A stretch of 64,000 nt of DNA. Origin: Lethocerus indicus. Lineage: Eukaryota; Arthropoda; Insecta; Hemiptera; Belostomatidae. The notes below the pieces were generated by a model. It worked only from the letters and a program-made list of their open reading frames with translations. It was not told the origin of the DNA and did no database searches. The stretch spans positions 26,608,954 to 26,672,953 of the forward strand of contig JACDQD010000005.1 of assembly GCA_019843655.1 (NCBI GenBank). The letters run 5' to 3'. The translations under genes and the position numbers were made by a program. How positions within the stretch are numbered: the first letter of the stretch is position 1; each line of letters opens with the position of its first letter. Of this stretch, positions 29,021-56,464 are shown piece by piece.

Positions 29021-29884
29021 GGGATTGTCAAGAATGTGTTGATGACTCTCTTCCAGAAGTTAATAAATGGAGAATGCCTGTTTTTCAATACAAAGAGAAA
29101 CGATTCTATCTAGGAATATTCTTCAAGGTAAAAAAAATAAAAAATTATAATTTGTAATATAATCCAAATGTAATGTAGAATGAAAATGATTAATTTCATA
29201 ACATAAAAGGAAATTATTCTTCACAGATTTGAAAGGGAAATTAAATTATGTTAATTTTCTAAAGTTTTTTAAACATAATAAATTTAAGACAATAACCTTA
29301 AGAAATTATAAATTACTTCTGAATGTTCCAGGCCAATTGGTTTAAAGCTGCCCAATATTGTAGATATCATGGCATGCACTTAGCTAGTATCAGCAGTCAA
29401 GAAGAAAATGACAAACTTGAAGAGCAAATAAGAGATTTTGGTAAGTACACAAATGACCTAAGTTAACAAAATGAACTTTTTTACTTTTTTAATGAATTTA
29501 AATTAACATATAATTGGGAAGAAACCAAAGCCAGTCTACAGCAGATCCAAAAACATGAGATAAGGCAAAAAATTACAGGAGTGTATAAATACCTTACAAG
29601 TATACAACAGCATTAACAATTTTTTTGTCTAACTAGGTTATGGTCAAGAACACTTTTGGATGTCTGGTAATGATTTGGCAGAGGAGGGCCACTACTTTTG
29701 GATGTCGACTGGCCGACCTCTCACCTTCACAAATTGGAATGCTGGTGAACCAAACAACTTCCGATATGACAGTGGTGAAGAAGAGAACTGCATGGAATTG
29801 TGGAACAGAGATGGCAAGGGACTTAAATGGAATGATTCAGCTTGTTCTTTTGAAACTTATTTTGTCTGTGAAGCCATGGCATGA
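29021..29884 (+). CDS. Secreted C-type lectin, single CTLD (5' end missing)
   Basis: Three exons join in frame: 29021-29127 (first two bases complete a codon from an upstream exon), 29332-29440 and 29637-29884, ending at TGA. They encode 153 residues covering essentially the whole carbohydrate-recognition domain. Visible marks are a Cys pair at the N-terminal edge (DCQEC), the KANWFKAAQYC helix region, the EPN motif after FTNWNAG, the KWNDSAC motif and the final FVCEA cysteine. EPN plus WND completes the calcium site and in this family usually predicts mannose-type sugar binding. The exon carrying the start codon and signal peptide was not found, so secretion is inferred from the family. I have the impression of a widely conserved single-domain insect lectin (similar to fly CG4115), but could not check this. 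Confidence 0.9.
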
Positions 29885-30059
29885 CTAGACGTGCCGTTTG
29901 GGCTGTAATGTGTGAACCACATTGTACGTTGTACGTTCATCCTCAGAACTAAAACAAAAGGACAAAATCTATATGAAGAGTAGTGGTCCCTCAGTGGCAG
30001 TGATCTGTCCGCCGATATCAAAAGATTACAATCAATGGTAGTTACTATCAAACAGTATC

Positions 30060-30065
30060 AATAAA
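30060..30065 (+). terminator. Candidate polyadenylation signal of the lectin gene
   Basis: This AATAAA lies 176 bp after the lectin stop codon, a plausible distance for a short 3' UTR. Further AATAAA motifs occur downstream (for example near 30808), so the true end is uncertain. Confidence 0.4.
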
Positions 30066-31739
30066 ATAGTGGAATAGAAGTGACACTATTTAAACACAAT
30101 TTGAATCTGTTAAGCTATTTGAAAGCCTAACCCTCACTGCTCGCATGTTTTGAATTAACTGTAGTTAATATTTTCTTACTTGTGGATACATCAAAGAGGG
30201 ATATGTCTGTGGACAATTGATGTGTTTAAGTCACTTTGTGTTACTTCAGTTTATTTGAATATTTTTTCCATTTGATATTTATCCCCCTTCTTAATTATCT
30301 GTAAATACATGACACCGTGGATTTATTGACTGGATTACTCTGGCCATATGGTATGACCAATGTTACCACCAAGAGTATGCTTCTATTTCTTCATGAAATA
30401 TAGTGTTTGCTAAAGATATGGAACAATCATGCACCAAAGATCCATGTAAGAAGGGGACAATTTTATGCATGAAAAAATCATATCTATGTCTCTTGTGTAA
30501 ATATTCATATCTCATGGTGGTTATCTATTATTTATTTTGTTGTAACTCAGTTCTAATATTTTTTACCTTATTCTATTTAACATTTGATTGTACTTAATAA
30601 TTTACCTTATGGTATGTAAAAAAATTTAATTTATTAGAAAATAATTGACTGCAACAGTCACATTGTAAATAATAAGATTCTTGAAGACATTTATTCACCA
30701 ATATTGCTCAACAATACTTTTTCTTTTAAACTAATTTGAAATTATCATTATTTTTGTGTTAAAAAAGCAGGATTGTTAATAACATTGCCTGGTTTTGTAT
30801 CATAAACAATAAAAAATATAACTTTAATTGTACACTTTTCTTTTAAAACTTTATAGTACCTATTCCTTTTTGAATATCGAATTTACTTACAGAGATGTAG
30901 TTTAATTTATATATACGAATATTTATTGACTTTTACATTCAATTACAAGAAATCATCATAATACTAAAAAATTTAAACGAGAATAAATTTATAAATCAAC
31001 AAACATAAATGAACACTAGTGTTATAAAAAGATAGATAAAAAAGACTAAATTAGATGAGTTCCAATCATTAAGTTTTGTCATGAAATTCGAGAGAGAGAT
31101 TGAAACATATGAGATAGGACAAAAATAATTTTAATATAAATTTTAATTGATAAGTGCTCAATGGAATTAATGTTTGTTTGCATTCAAGAAACATAGTTTT
31201 ACAGTTTGTATTGTTGTTATTGTAGTATGTTATTTGGTTTGGGATTATTACAGTAACAAAATCGGTAATGAATTTACCACATACCTTTTAAAAATGTGGA
31301 ACTATGTATACATACATACATAAACACACATACTCTAAACTATCAATGGAAATTGTGATATGAAAAATCTAAATGATAACCAGAGAAATAATGTATTGTC
31401 AACCTGACAAAATTACTTTAATTTTTCAGAGTTATTATTTAATGTTTAAAGAAAGGAGCATCCAAAGTTCGAAGGTGCCAAATTCGTCAAGTTAGATCAG
31501 AGTTAATTTCGAAATTTCAAACCACAGCACTGCCTTTTATATCACTGTGGAAGTTTACTTGGTTTAGTTTCATTAACGGTTTAGTTCGATTGCAGCAACA
31601 TAGGATGTAGTTTTCATTAATTTAAGTATTTGTTATTATAATAAGTATATTCTTAAAAATTAAAAGATATAATATAAAAATTAAAATAATAGAGTAGTCT
31701 AAATAGGATTAAAAGTTGTAAATGAGGAAGCAGTAGAGA
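30066..31739. other. AT-rich intergenic DNA between lectin and FAM135
   Basis: There are no supported coding exons, only short AT-driven open frames. It probably holds the distal lectin 3' UTR and spacer DNA. CpG is scarce. Confidence 0.6.
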
Positions 31740-46839
<15,100 letters not shown>

Positions 46840-49800
46840 AGATGACACAAAACACACTCTACCTATGTCTACTACCTCCCTTTGCAATTTATATTAATAA
46901 TAATAGTAATAATAATAACACAACTTGTTGTACCTTTCACCATTCATGAGATTACTTTGTTATTTTCTTTTTGGCATAATGGTATATTTCTACACATATT
47001 CTACATATTTTTGAGTAATTTAAGTGACAGTGTGTGTGAATGTACACACCTTTCTTAAATAATTGATTTTAAAAGTGTTACAAATAAATAATTTGGTATC
47101 ATTCACTCATAATACAAATATTTTTATTTATTTCATCTAGTTAGGTGGTATATTTGAATGAACACTAGCTGTTAAATGGAAATTACATCAGCTATATAGT
47201 TTGTTTTATAAAAGTTAGGAAGTAATTTAAAGGGTATCTTATACAAGTGATATTATGCAATCTTCTTTCCCTTCTTTTGTGTGTGACTAGGCATTTTAAA
47301 AATTTAAACTCTCTGGTTCTAGGCTGGAAAATCTAATGAAAACAATGAATCACCAGGATAATTATATATTTCTTAAATAACTATTCATGATCGTAAGAAT
47401 TAAATTTATAAATATAGTATAATGGTCAATATAAATAACTTGCAAAATATCCTAATACAGATTAAATTTTGGTATAACAAAATACTTGACATAAAATTTA
47501 ATTAATTTGTGAAAATATATAAAATAATTGTTTAATTCAAAATGAAAATGTGCATAAGTTCATAAAGCATTATAAACAAATTTCAGCTTTTCAATATAAT
47601 GATATAATATTCATTTAACAATCATTTTTACTTCAGAAATATTTTTTTAAAGAAAACCTGAAACAAAGATTCGTGTTCATTTTTCTGTCATTTTGGATGC
47701 AACAATAAATTCTTTTAACTACTTCCTTTATATTGAAAAAATGACTCCTGACTACATTAAATAGTAGAAGATAAGTTTTATTGTTACTTCATTATTGATT
47801 CACTTGAAATGCCATGTGCATATCATTAAAATACCTAAATGTGGCCAAAAATCCAATATTGAATTAAAAATTTGACTGCTAATATTTCAGTATTTATAAC
47901 TTAAGTAGAATATTTGTTTATGTATTTTCCTGTTGAATGTAACACCTTAAGTACTTGACAAGTTTTAAATATTCTTATTTTTATTAAAGTGATGAGCCGT
48001 TCATTAATTAAAATTTACATTAATGTAAAGAAGTTGAATATTCATATTATTTATTACTATTATTATTATCTTATTAGTATCTTATTGGATAAGGGGTATT
48101 TATATTTTTATTTTTCATAAAAGTTACCTATTCCTATATTAATGTTTTTGTGAATATTGCTTGTGGGACCTCCCTTTTGTTATAATTAAAGGTTTAGTTA
48201 ATTGTTAATATTTATAATTTTTTATTGGCATAAAGGAATGGTCACCTGTTCCATCATCAGGGACTTATCTACTTTTTAATTTGCTTATGAGTGAAAAAAT
48301 GAATCAACGACATTCTTTTTGTAGAAACAGACATTTTGTAATAATTATATGATTATGTATCTGTGTTATTTGTCTCTTGCTCTAGTAATGTCATTAGTAT
48401 TGAATAATATCCGAGGCATTTCATGATCTATCTAAACCTATTTTTCTGTAATTAGGTTTTAGTTTCTAGCTAAAATTGGTATAATTTGGAAATGGGATAA
48501 TAGATAATAAGCTCATCAAAATGAACTTAGCTTGAACAATGGCATTTTTTACTAGTGTTTTAAAGTATATAGTAGTCATTTCGATTTTAGTAATGAAATT
48601 GATCAAGAACAGCAGAAAATATAATTTGATTGAGGAATTCATTATAACCCATTCACCTACCATTTTTAAAACAAATATTACAGATGTTAATTTTGCTTTG
48701 ACACTGGTCAGCATTAAATTAAAGCATGATTTACAAATGCATGATTTAATCTATTACAAGACATTAACAGGATCGATCATCAGAAGTATTTGTAATATTC
48801 ATTTCCTTAGTCTAACATAAATAATAAATTATTTATATAAATATTTCATTGTTTTATTATTCTGCTAAATATTTTGGTGGGTTTTGTGTTTAAAAGGTTT
48901 ACTTAGACAGCTAAATGCTTCAAAGCAATTACATATGAGCTTATGTCAGTGACAATATATATCTATTAGTTTAATTATTTTATGTAATAATGTAGAATAG
49001 TTTAGATAATTTGATAGTATTGTAATTTCTGCAGACCTTAAAACTTCAAAATTTAATTTTTATTTCAGTTTATTATTTTACATGCCTTAAGTGAATCACA
49101 CTTAAAATAATCCACTTACATCGTGTGTTTGTGTCATCCTTACAAGTGGACACTAAACGGAAATTGTTGATTATATTGTTCCTGGTTATATTGTTAAAAA
49201 CAGATGTTCTTTATTTCTGACAAAGTTAAACAATTTATTTTAAAGTTTTAATAAAAGCCAAAGTTGTTATTTAGTTCTTTTTAATGAAATTATTGTTATT
49301 AAAGTTTATGTTAGTATTGTCTAAAACATTTTAGATGCAAAAATCACTAAAAGTATATTACTAAAAGTGTTCCCTGTTTGTTAGAAAAAATGTGTGCAAT
49401 TTATAGTTTCAATTAAAAAAAAGAATTAAATGTTTATTTATTGAAAACTTTTATGGAAATTAATTGAAGGTGAAAGTAAGATGTTTCTTACTATCAAAGG
49501 CTGTAGAATACAAATTATTGCTTGTGTAATTTTTTAGATTGGAAGTAAAAAGTAATGTGATTTTTATTCAGTATTTACTTCTTGCCATGTGTGGAGTGTT
49601 TGTTGTTGGTAGAAATGCTTATTTAATATTAATATTGATGTAACTTTTGATCTTACACTTGTCGAATAGGTTTAAAATCAAGGACTTAGTGTCAAACATT
49701 ATCTACAAATGTTTTTTCAAAAGTACTCTGCATTATACTTTTATAAAAATTATTTATGAAACTATAAATTGCCTATTATTCCTCACCGTTTGATAATTAC

Positions 49801-52800
49801 AATTATAATAAAGGTTTCCTATTCTTTAAGCATCTGAAATAATTCCATGATATAGTATGTATTGTTCTATCAAATGAGAGTAAGGTTCTAAATGCACAAA
49901 ATTAGTAATAATGAAATGTACCAAGTTTGAAAGACAGAGAGATCTCCTTTAGCATGTCCAGTGGTATGACCTTCATTCCAAGAACTCAATGTTTCCTGGC
50001 AGGGTCATAGTTTGTATGTACGCAATCTCATCTGAAGAAATAGTTGTTCTAGTCAATATTGTTTGACACTGAAGTCCTGGAGTTGTTATTTTTTCATTTT
50101 TTTGTTAGAAAAAGATAAAGATGTTTGCATAAAATGTATAATTCCAAGATGTGTCCATAATTAATCATAAGTTCTCAAAATGAATGTAAAGGGGAATGAC
50201 AAAATAGGTTTGTCCAAATTTAAACTGCCCATTTTCTCCTTTGAGCAATTTTAATTTTTCCAACCTTGGCCATTAATCACCTTCTTTAGATGCATTTTTA
50301 CACATTCAAATCACTTGCAAAAGAAAAATTGCATCTAGCTATCACAACTATTTCAAATAATACTTACAAGTTCAAAACTTCTTAATAGATAAACACTTCA
50401 AGAAAAGTTATGATACATTTGTATAACATCAGAGGTGCCACATATAAATATGAGCATAAATTATGTATTCATTGCAGTGTGTCATTAGAGTAAAACTTCG
50501 TTTTCTTGTTGGATTTGGACAATATTACCATGAAACTCATTATAATTTACATATTAACATTACTCTTAAAATCATTTTTTATTTGACAATTATTATGATG
50601 TTGAATGCGAAATTTTGATGTCTAATTTCCCTCAAAGTATTTAAAACATTTGTGATTGTATTAATAGATTAAACACATGAAAAAGACAAAAGAGACAAAG
50701 ACTTTGCAGGGTATGGTGTTTCCTGAGAAACCAGATTTTGAATTTAAAGTTGTTCATTGGATAACATGCAAATATATCTATGTATTATATTGCACTTATT
50801 ATTGTAGTGTTTATTACATTTATATTGTATAAATATTTGTTAAACATTATTGGTTCAATATGAATTAAGAACTGTGTACTAAATGTAAAGTAACAAGCTG
50901 TGTGCATTTTTGTGCTTCATCATGGTAAGAATAATTTAGGATGGGCATCCACTGATTATATTAACAGATCGTTATATAATTCAAAAATATAATACACTGG
51001 GGGCTCTCCTAAGAATAGGTTGTGTTTGTAGTTAATGTCAAATTCTTTTGTAATTTGTAAAGTATTGCATTAATTTGCTCAAATTTTAATGATTATTTTT
51101 AGAAAATCTTGCTCAAAGTAATAAGGAATGAAAGGAACTTTTAAAAGTAAAATCATTTTGTTAACTTAAATACTGGATAACTCCATCTAGGTAATTAGTG
51201 TTTATTATGTAATACAACCTTAACTCACTTCTTAAACTAAACTTGTTAATACCCTCAAACAAAGTAATAACTCACTTTGTTAATATTTAACCTTAAGCTA
51301 ATTTTTATAAATAGAGATGTGTTTATATGATGACAATTAATTTTTTTCATTTAAAGAGAAAGATGTACAGGCTTTAGTGACCTGAAATTCTTCATACTGA
51401 CTTGTGTAATTAATAACTAATTACATTACAATTATGGTCAGAATCTTATGCAACAGGGTATTTATCGGTATTATTAGTTGACATAACAGTAACTCAGTCT
51501 GAAGCTTGGGCACATTGTCAGGTCTTTGGTATACCAATGTGAAAGAAGTTAAACTCAATAAAATGGAAGATACGCAGCTTTTGGCTGGGGGGGGGGATTA
51601 AAAACTGTAATATCTCCAACCTTTTATATCTTCTGGACTGATTTTGCCTGAAACTTGTTTATTCAGAGAATGAAAGTCTATCCTGTTTTGGAGACCATTG
51701 GCACACTAATGTATACTCTCAGACCATGACCTTAACTTTGTTATGGGACCTACTGCTAATATGTGTATTCAATTAGAATTTTGTATATCAAGGCGGAGAT
51801 GTTTGTTGGCATTTGTTTTTTCTTCAGTGTGTGCTCATTCAAAGGGCCAAACCAAAGAACAGAAAAAATATGATTTAATGTTAAGAATGTAGTAATTTGT
51901 GACTAATGTGTAAACTGAAAGTGTGGAAATATTTCATTTTGCAATTAAATTGATTAGTTGATTTTGTTGAACCTGTTTCTCATGACATATTGGGACCTTG
52001 TTAGTTTTGAATTTCAGTTGATGGTGGATGCCCATGTGCCATTTTTGTTTCCAATAAAATAAACTAATATTGGGGCAACAATAACTAAATGTTATTTGTA
52101 ACTCTAAAAATTCTCATCAAAAATTTCTGTTTTATAACTGTAAAAATGTGTTATTTCTTACAAAGAATAAGCAACTAGTTCATATCTTTCTTGAAGTTAA
52201 GTATCTTCTTAGATAATAACTTCAGCAACTTAAACTCCATGGTAGCAATTGTGCAGAGTTAAAAACTGTTGAATGATCAATCAAAGTTACATTGATCAGC
52301 AATTTGGGCTTCAGTAGTCCCCCTGCAATGATTACTCCTTAGAATCATCCAAGTGTGCCAAGAGAAGTGAACCAAACCTAGATTTTTTCCCTACTTATAT
52401 AGTACAATTGTGCATTTGCCGATATGTGCTTAACCTAGCAGATTGGTTGAGCTATTCTTCCATTATAACATGTATCCTAGAACTAATTATCTGTTGCTGA
52501 TTGAAAAGTCAAGAAAGATATGAAAATACATGTTTAAAAATCTCATTAATGTATTCTACTTTGGGTAATAGTTCTTAGAGGATTTATTGTTTTTTTAATT
52601 TTCCTACTCACTCAACAGAGATGCACTCACTTGTTATTGACTGTATTGTCCATTGCATGTTATTATAATTTAGTCTGTACAGTCTGTATACCTCTTCGAT
52701 GGTGTAGTTCTGGTCCAAGTGTGTTGTTTAATTTGTGTTCCAATTTTATTGTCACTCCTTACAAACCCTATCAAATCTAGTCACTTCAGAAAATTGAAGA

Positions 52801-54365
52801 TTACTTGTCAGTTCACACTGATATTAACAATGGACTATTTTTTTTATTAGATATGCCAAAGTGTTTTTTATATTACTGGTGTTATATTTGTCAACATGAA
52901 GCATATTGTTATTAGTATTTATTGTTATTGAAGGAGTCAGACAGCAAAGCAACACAACATACAAAGGCTGAATTAACCAAGACATTTATGTGTCGTACCT
53001 GAAAACTGTTACCATGTTATATAAAAACAACAAACCGATGTGTGGAAACCTTTTTCTAAGGAGATATTATTCCATGTAAAAATATTTCTCTTTTTTTCGA
53101 TTATATAACTTGTTGATATAAAATAATCTCAGATAAAACTGTATTTTATTAATTAGCCAAAAATAATGCAGAATTTGTAAATAACAAATTATATATATAA
53201 ATATATGTGTGTATACTTAATACTAATTACACTTAACTTGAAATCATTAAAGAGAAAAAAGAAAAAACACCAGAAAATATTTCTATTTAGAGTTTTTACA
53301 AATTGGGATTATATTTAAAATGCCAAAAAACAAAAAAAATTGAAATTACTCCGATTATCCAACAATTTAAGAATTTTAATTATGTAGTTTGTGTCAAAAT
53401 GTGAAATAATTCTTGTATCGAGACAATGCAAGTTCTTGTGTACATTGAATTGTTTACAACGATGTCAATTTGATTGCTCACCGTTTAAAAAAGAAAAGGA
53501 AAACTCTAATAATGATATAAATCAATGATGTATAAATTAACAATGATGTAGTCGATTAATTAAGGAGATAGCTAGCAACAACAAACTATGTAGGCCACTC
53601 TAAAGAATTCACATGTATTCATCATGTACCCTAAACAAATACAATTTCTGTACAACTTCCTCCTGCCCATCACATCCTATCCCCCTTTTTTGTTTTGTTT
53701 ATTTTTTATTTCTTATTTGTCTTCATTTGTTAATTTTTTTATTTTTAGTAAAAAATTTACTTAAAAGTTTTTTCAAAATGAATCTTTTTAGAAAATTAAA
53801 CATATATATACAATTGACCAAATATGTAAGTACTTTAGGAACTGAAAACAACAAAATCAATAAAAAATAAAAGAAGGGATGAGGAGCTAGAGACTTTATA
53901 CTAGGGTTTAAATGTATAGTTAGTACCACCTCTGTACTGTGTACTGCAGCTACACTTGAAGCACGTTCGACATATTGAGATTTGAACTTGTGTATATATA
54001 TATTTTGTAAAACTTCCAAAAGGTGTTTGATTAGTCACACTTTCTCATGTTTTATTAATTTTTTTGTATTTTTTAATTTTTTAAGGCCTAAGAGAATCCT
54101 TTTAATTTTCTGGACATTCACCGATATTAAGATTAGTTTCACATCTGTGACACTAATGCTTAACTTTTTTGAAGTTCCTACCAATTAATTGTGTATTTTG
54201 GTATGCTATTCTCTTACTAAAATTTGTGTAATTTTATTGTTAAGAAAGTGAGAACCAGAGCGATATAGTCCAAAGTTAAGAATTTATTTCTTTTTTCTGT
54301 GGTAAGATGATATATTTTAATCTTTGAATTGTTAAACAATTTGAAATCGACTATGAGAATCATGA

Positions 54366-54371
54366 AATAAA
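54366..54371 (+). terminator. Candidate distal polyadenylation signal of FAM135
   Basis: AATAAA followed within 25 bases by GT-rich sequence (GGTTTGTGACTATG) fits a cleavage site. Using it would give a 3' UTR of about 7.5 kb. Nearer signals are equally possible from sequence alone. Confidence 0.35.
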
Positions 54372-54559
54372 GGTTTGTGACTATGTATTTGTTTATATAA
54401 TATTTTCCTTCTTAATATGTATATATATGTATATAATCAATGCACATAAGAGTTAGATTTCTCAGTTCATTCAAGAAAACAAAACTCATGAAACAATCTT
54501 ACATGTGTGAATTTAATTTTTAATATTACGTTCTATAATTGTTTAAGAAGTATCTTGAG

Positions 54560-54578
54560 TATATATATATATATATAT
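54560..54578. repeat. Short (TA)n microsatellite
   Basis: A 19-bp TA dinucleotide array in the AT-rich spacer. Confidence 0.85.
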
Positions 54579-55269
54579 TTACTTTTAAGGCCATTAGGTG
54601 GTCTTTCCACCAACAGTGGACTGGTGTCTATTAAAGCAATGATAAAAGGATTATGTGGGGTAAAGTATATATGTTGTATGTAGGCATAATTTGTTTATTG
54701 GCAAGTATTTAAAAATATCACCAATTACTGGTCTGATAACATCTTTATAACACAATAAATAAAAAATAAATTAAACTTTATAAAATAAATTTATAAAAAT
54801 AAATTAATTTATAAAATAAATTTTGTATGGATAAAATTACTAGAGTAATAATTCAATACCAGTTGTATGCTTGTGAATAAAGGAAAGTACATTATCCATT
54901 ATAATCTTTATATTATGCTTATCTTATAATAAAAAAATGCTTTGATTTCTTAAATTGTCCTTTTTAAAAATCTCGATTACAGTTCTGTGTACAACTGTGA
55001 ATGTCACAACATCAGTAGTGCACAGCAAATTGTAATATTTAATTTATTAAAGAAGTACAACATTTTAATATACATAGATTACTATAGATTACATAACAGG
55101 GCGCAAATGGGATGTAGTAATTCGGTAAGTACAACATAAACCCATTTATTCAACATTACCTAGCGTTAGGAATGATATAAACTACTCTCAAGTGTGTCTA
55201 GACTAATTATTTTTTAATGAATATGACGTCATAAAAATGAAGTTCACTTAATTGTATTAGCCTTAAGAA

Positions 55270-55930
55270 AACAATGTATCGGAAGTAATTGAAATTATCG
55301 CAGTATTGAAAACTCACGGCACCCATAATTGTATATCGCATTATGACGATTTTTGAAAATCAAAATCAAAATATATAAAATCGCTCAATAAACATGTGAA
55401 ATAAATGCATAAAGTAAAATATATAGTAAATAACCATTTTATAAAATTAAAATAGGAAGGGAATGATGAGGAGTGCGATAATTGTCAGTCTGTACGTATG
55501 CACTCAGTTCTCCACAGTTTGCCGCTTTCATTGCATCGTTCCAGGAGTTGTCGGCTTTTCGTCGCCGTCGTTTTCCATTCATTTAAAACCTTTGTTGTCG
55601 CCGGATTTCCCTTTTTTCTCCTGCCCGACCTCGTCCTCGGCCGGCCGATCTGCCGAGCGATATGCAGGAAATGCAGACATGCGAAGCCCCAGTTGGTCAT
55701 AGCCAACCGGCCGGAGAGGTAGAGGCCTGAATAGTTCGTAAAAATATTCCCCTCAGCCGTGGGATACTCCAGAATGAATCCAGTGCGAATAGGCCGCCCG
55801 GATACCGTGCTTCGTGTTCGTGTGTGTACTAATAGATAGATAAGTGGTGGGGGACCCTAGCTCCGCCCACTGGTTCAAAAATTATTCCCACTCCGGTGGT
55901 CGCTTTGTAAACAACTCGTGTTCGTAAGAC
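55270..55930 (+). promoter_or_regulatory. CpG-rich promoter region of Integrator subunit 5
   Basis: CpG density rises sharply (23 CpG counted in 55561-55860) between CpG-poor flanks. A CCGCCC GC-box-like motif lies near 55863 and several GGCCGG blocks near 55640-55715. It ends about 0.5 kb before the first coding exon. The open frames on both strands inside it show no known domain and are best explained by GC-rich composition. Confidence 0.6.
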
Positions 55931-56458
55931 ATTCATATGCAATGAAGAAGAAACGTTTTTATTAACTTTAGCTGTAGTTGCAGTTCAATATACACATTTT
56001 TGCTTAGACAGCCCATAATTTAATGTATATTCCTCTTTGAAGTTCAGTATTAAGATTTTGGTAAGTCTTTATTATCAGCTTTGATATGAAGCTTATTTAA
56101 ATTAGGTGGGGGCTTGAACATTTATACGAACATTTATGTATATCTCTATCAAATTTTCTGAATTGTCTCATTATTTGTTCACCTTTTACTCACCTTATTA
56201 GTTAAGAAGGTTCGAGAGTGTTACAGAACTATTTGCTTAATGCTTGAAGCGAAAGATGGGTTTTTCTGTTTTATTTTTATCAAACAAATCAGAACATAGT
56301 TGAATTCTTGATTTGGGGCATTGTAATAATAGTGAACATTTTCATGAACAAATGAGGAATTACTTTTGTTGTTGTAATACTCTTTGAATGCCTGTGAAAT
56401 TGGTAGGTTGTAAAAGGTTTTTTCAAAATAATTAGGGGTAATAACAGACTTCTTCCAG
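55924..56458 (+). other. Probable 5' UTR intron of Integrator subunit 5
   Basis: A pyrimidine-rich acceptor (CTTCTTCCAG, ending 56458) lies six bases before the start codon. A donor-like GTAAGA occurs at 55924 at the edge of the CpG-rich region. Together they suggest a non-coding first exon near 55.9 kb. The donor is a guess. Confidence 0.35.
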
Positions 56459-56464
56459 GTGACC

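Larger units (their letters stand above)
46840..55269 (+). other. AT-rich stretch after FAM135: probable long 3' UTR plus spacer
   Basis: No coding exon was found in 8.4 kb. Many possible poly(A) signals occur; those at 52052-52057 and 54366-54371 look best, the latter being followed by GT-rich sequence. CpG remains as depleted as in the gene bodies (2 CpG in 49081-49380). If depletion tracks transcription, most of this could be FAM135 3' UTR. Segment 51601-51740 resembles a decayed interspersed repeat. Confidence 0.5.

Noticed and set aside
55463..55702. 79-codon frame with a hydrophobic start in the IntS5 promoter region
   Set aside because: No recognisable homology, overlapping frames on both strands, and location in a CpG-rich pocket all point to compositional openness.
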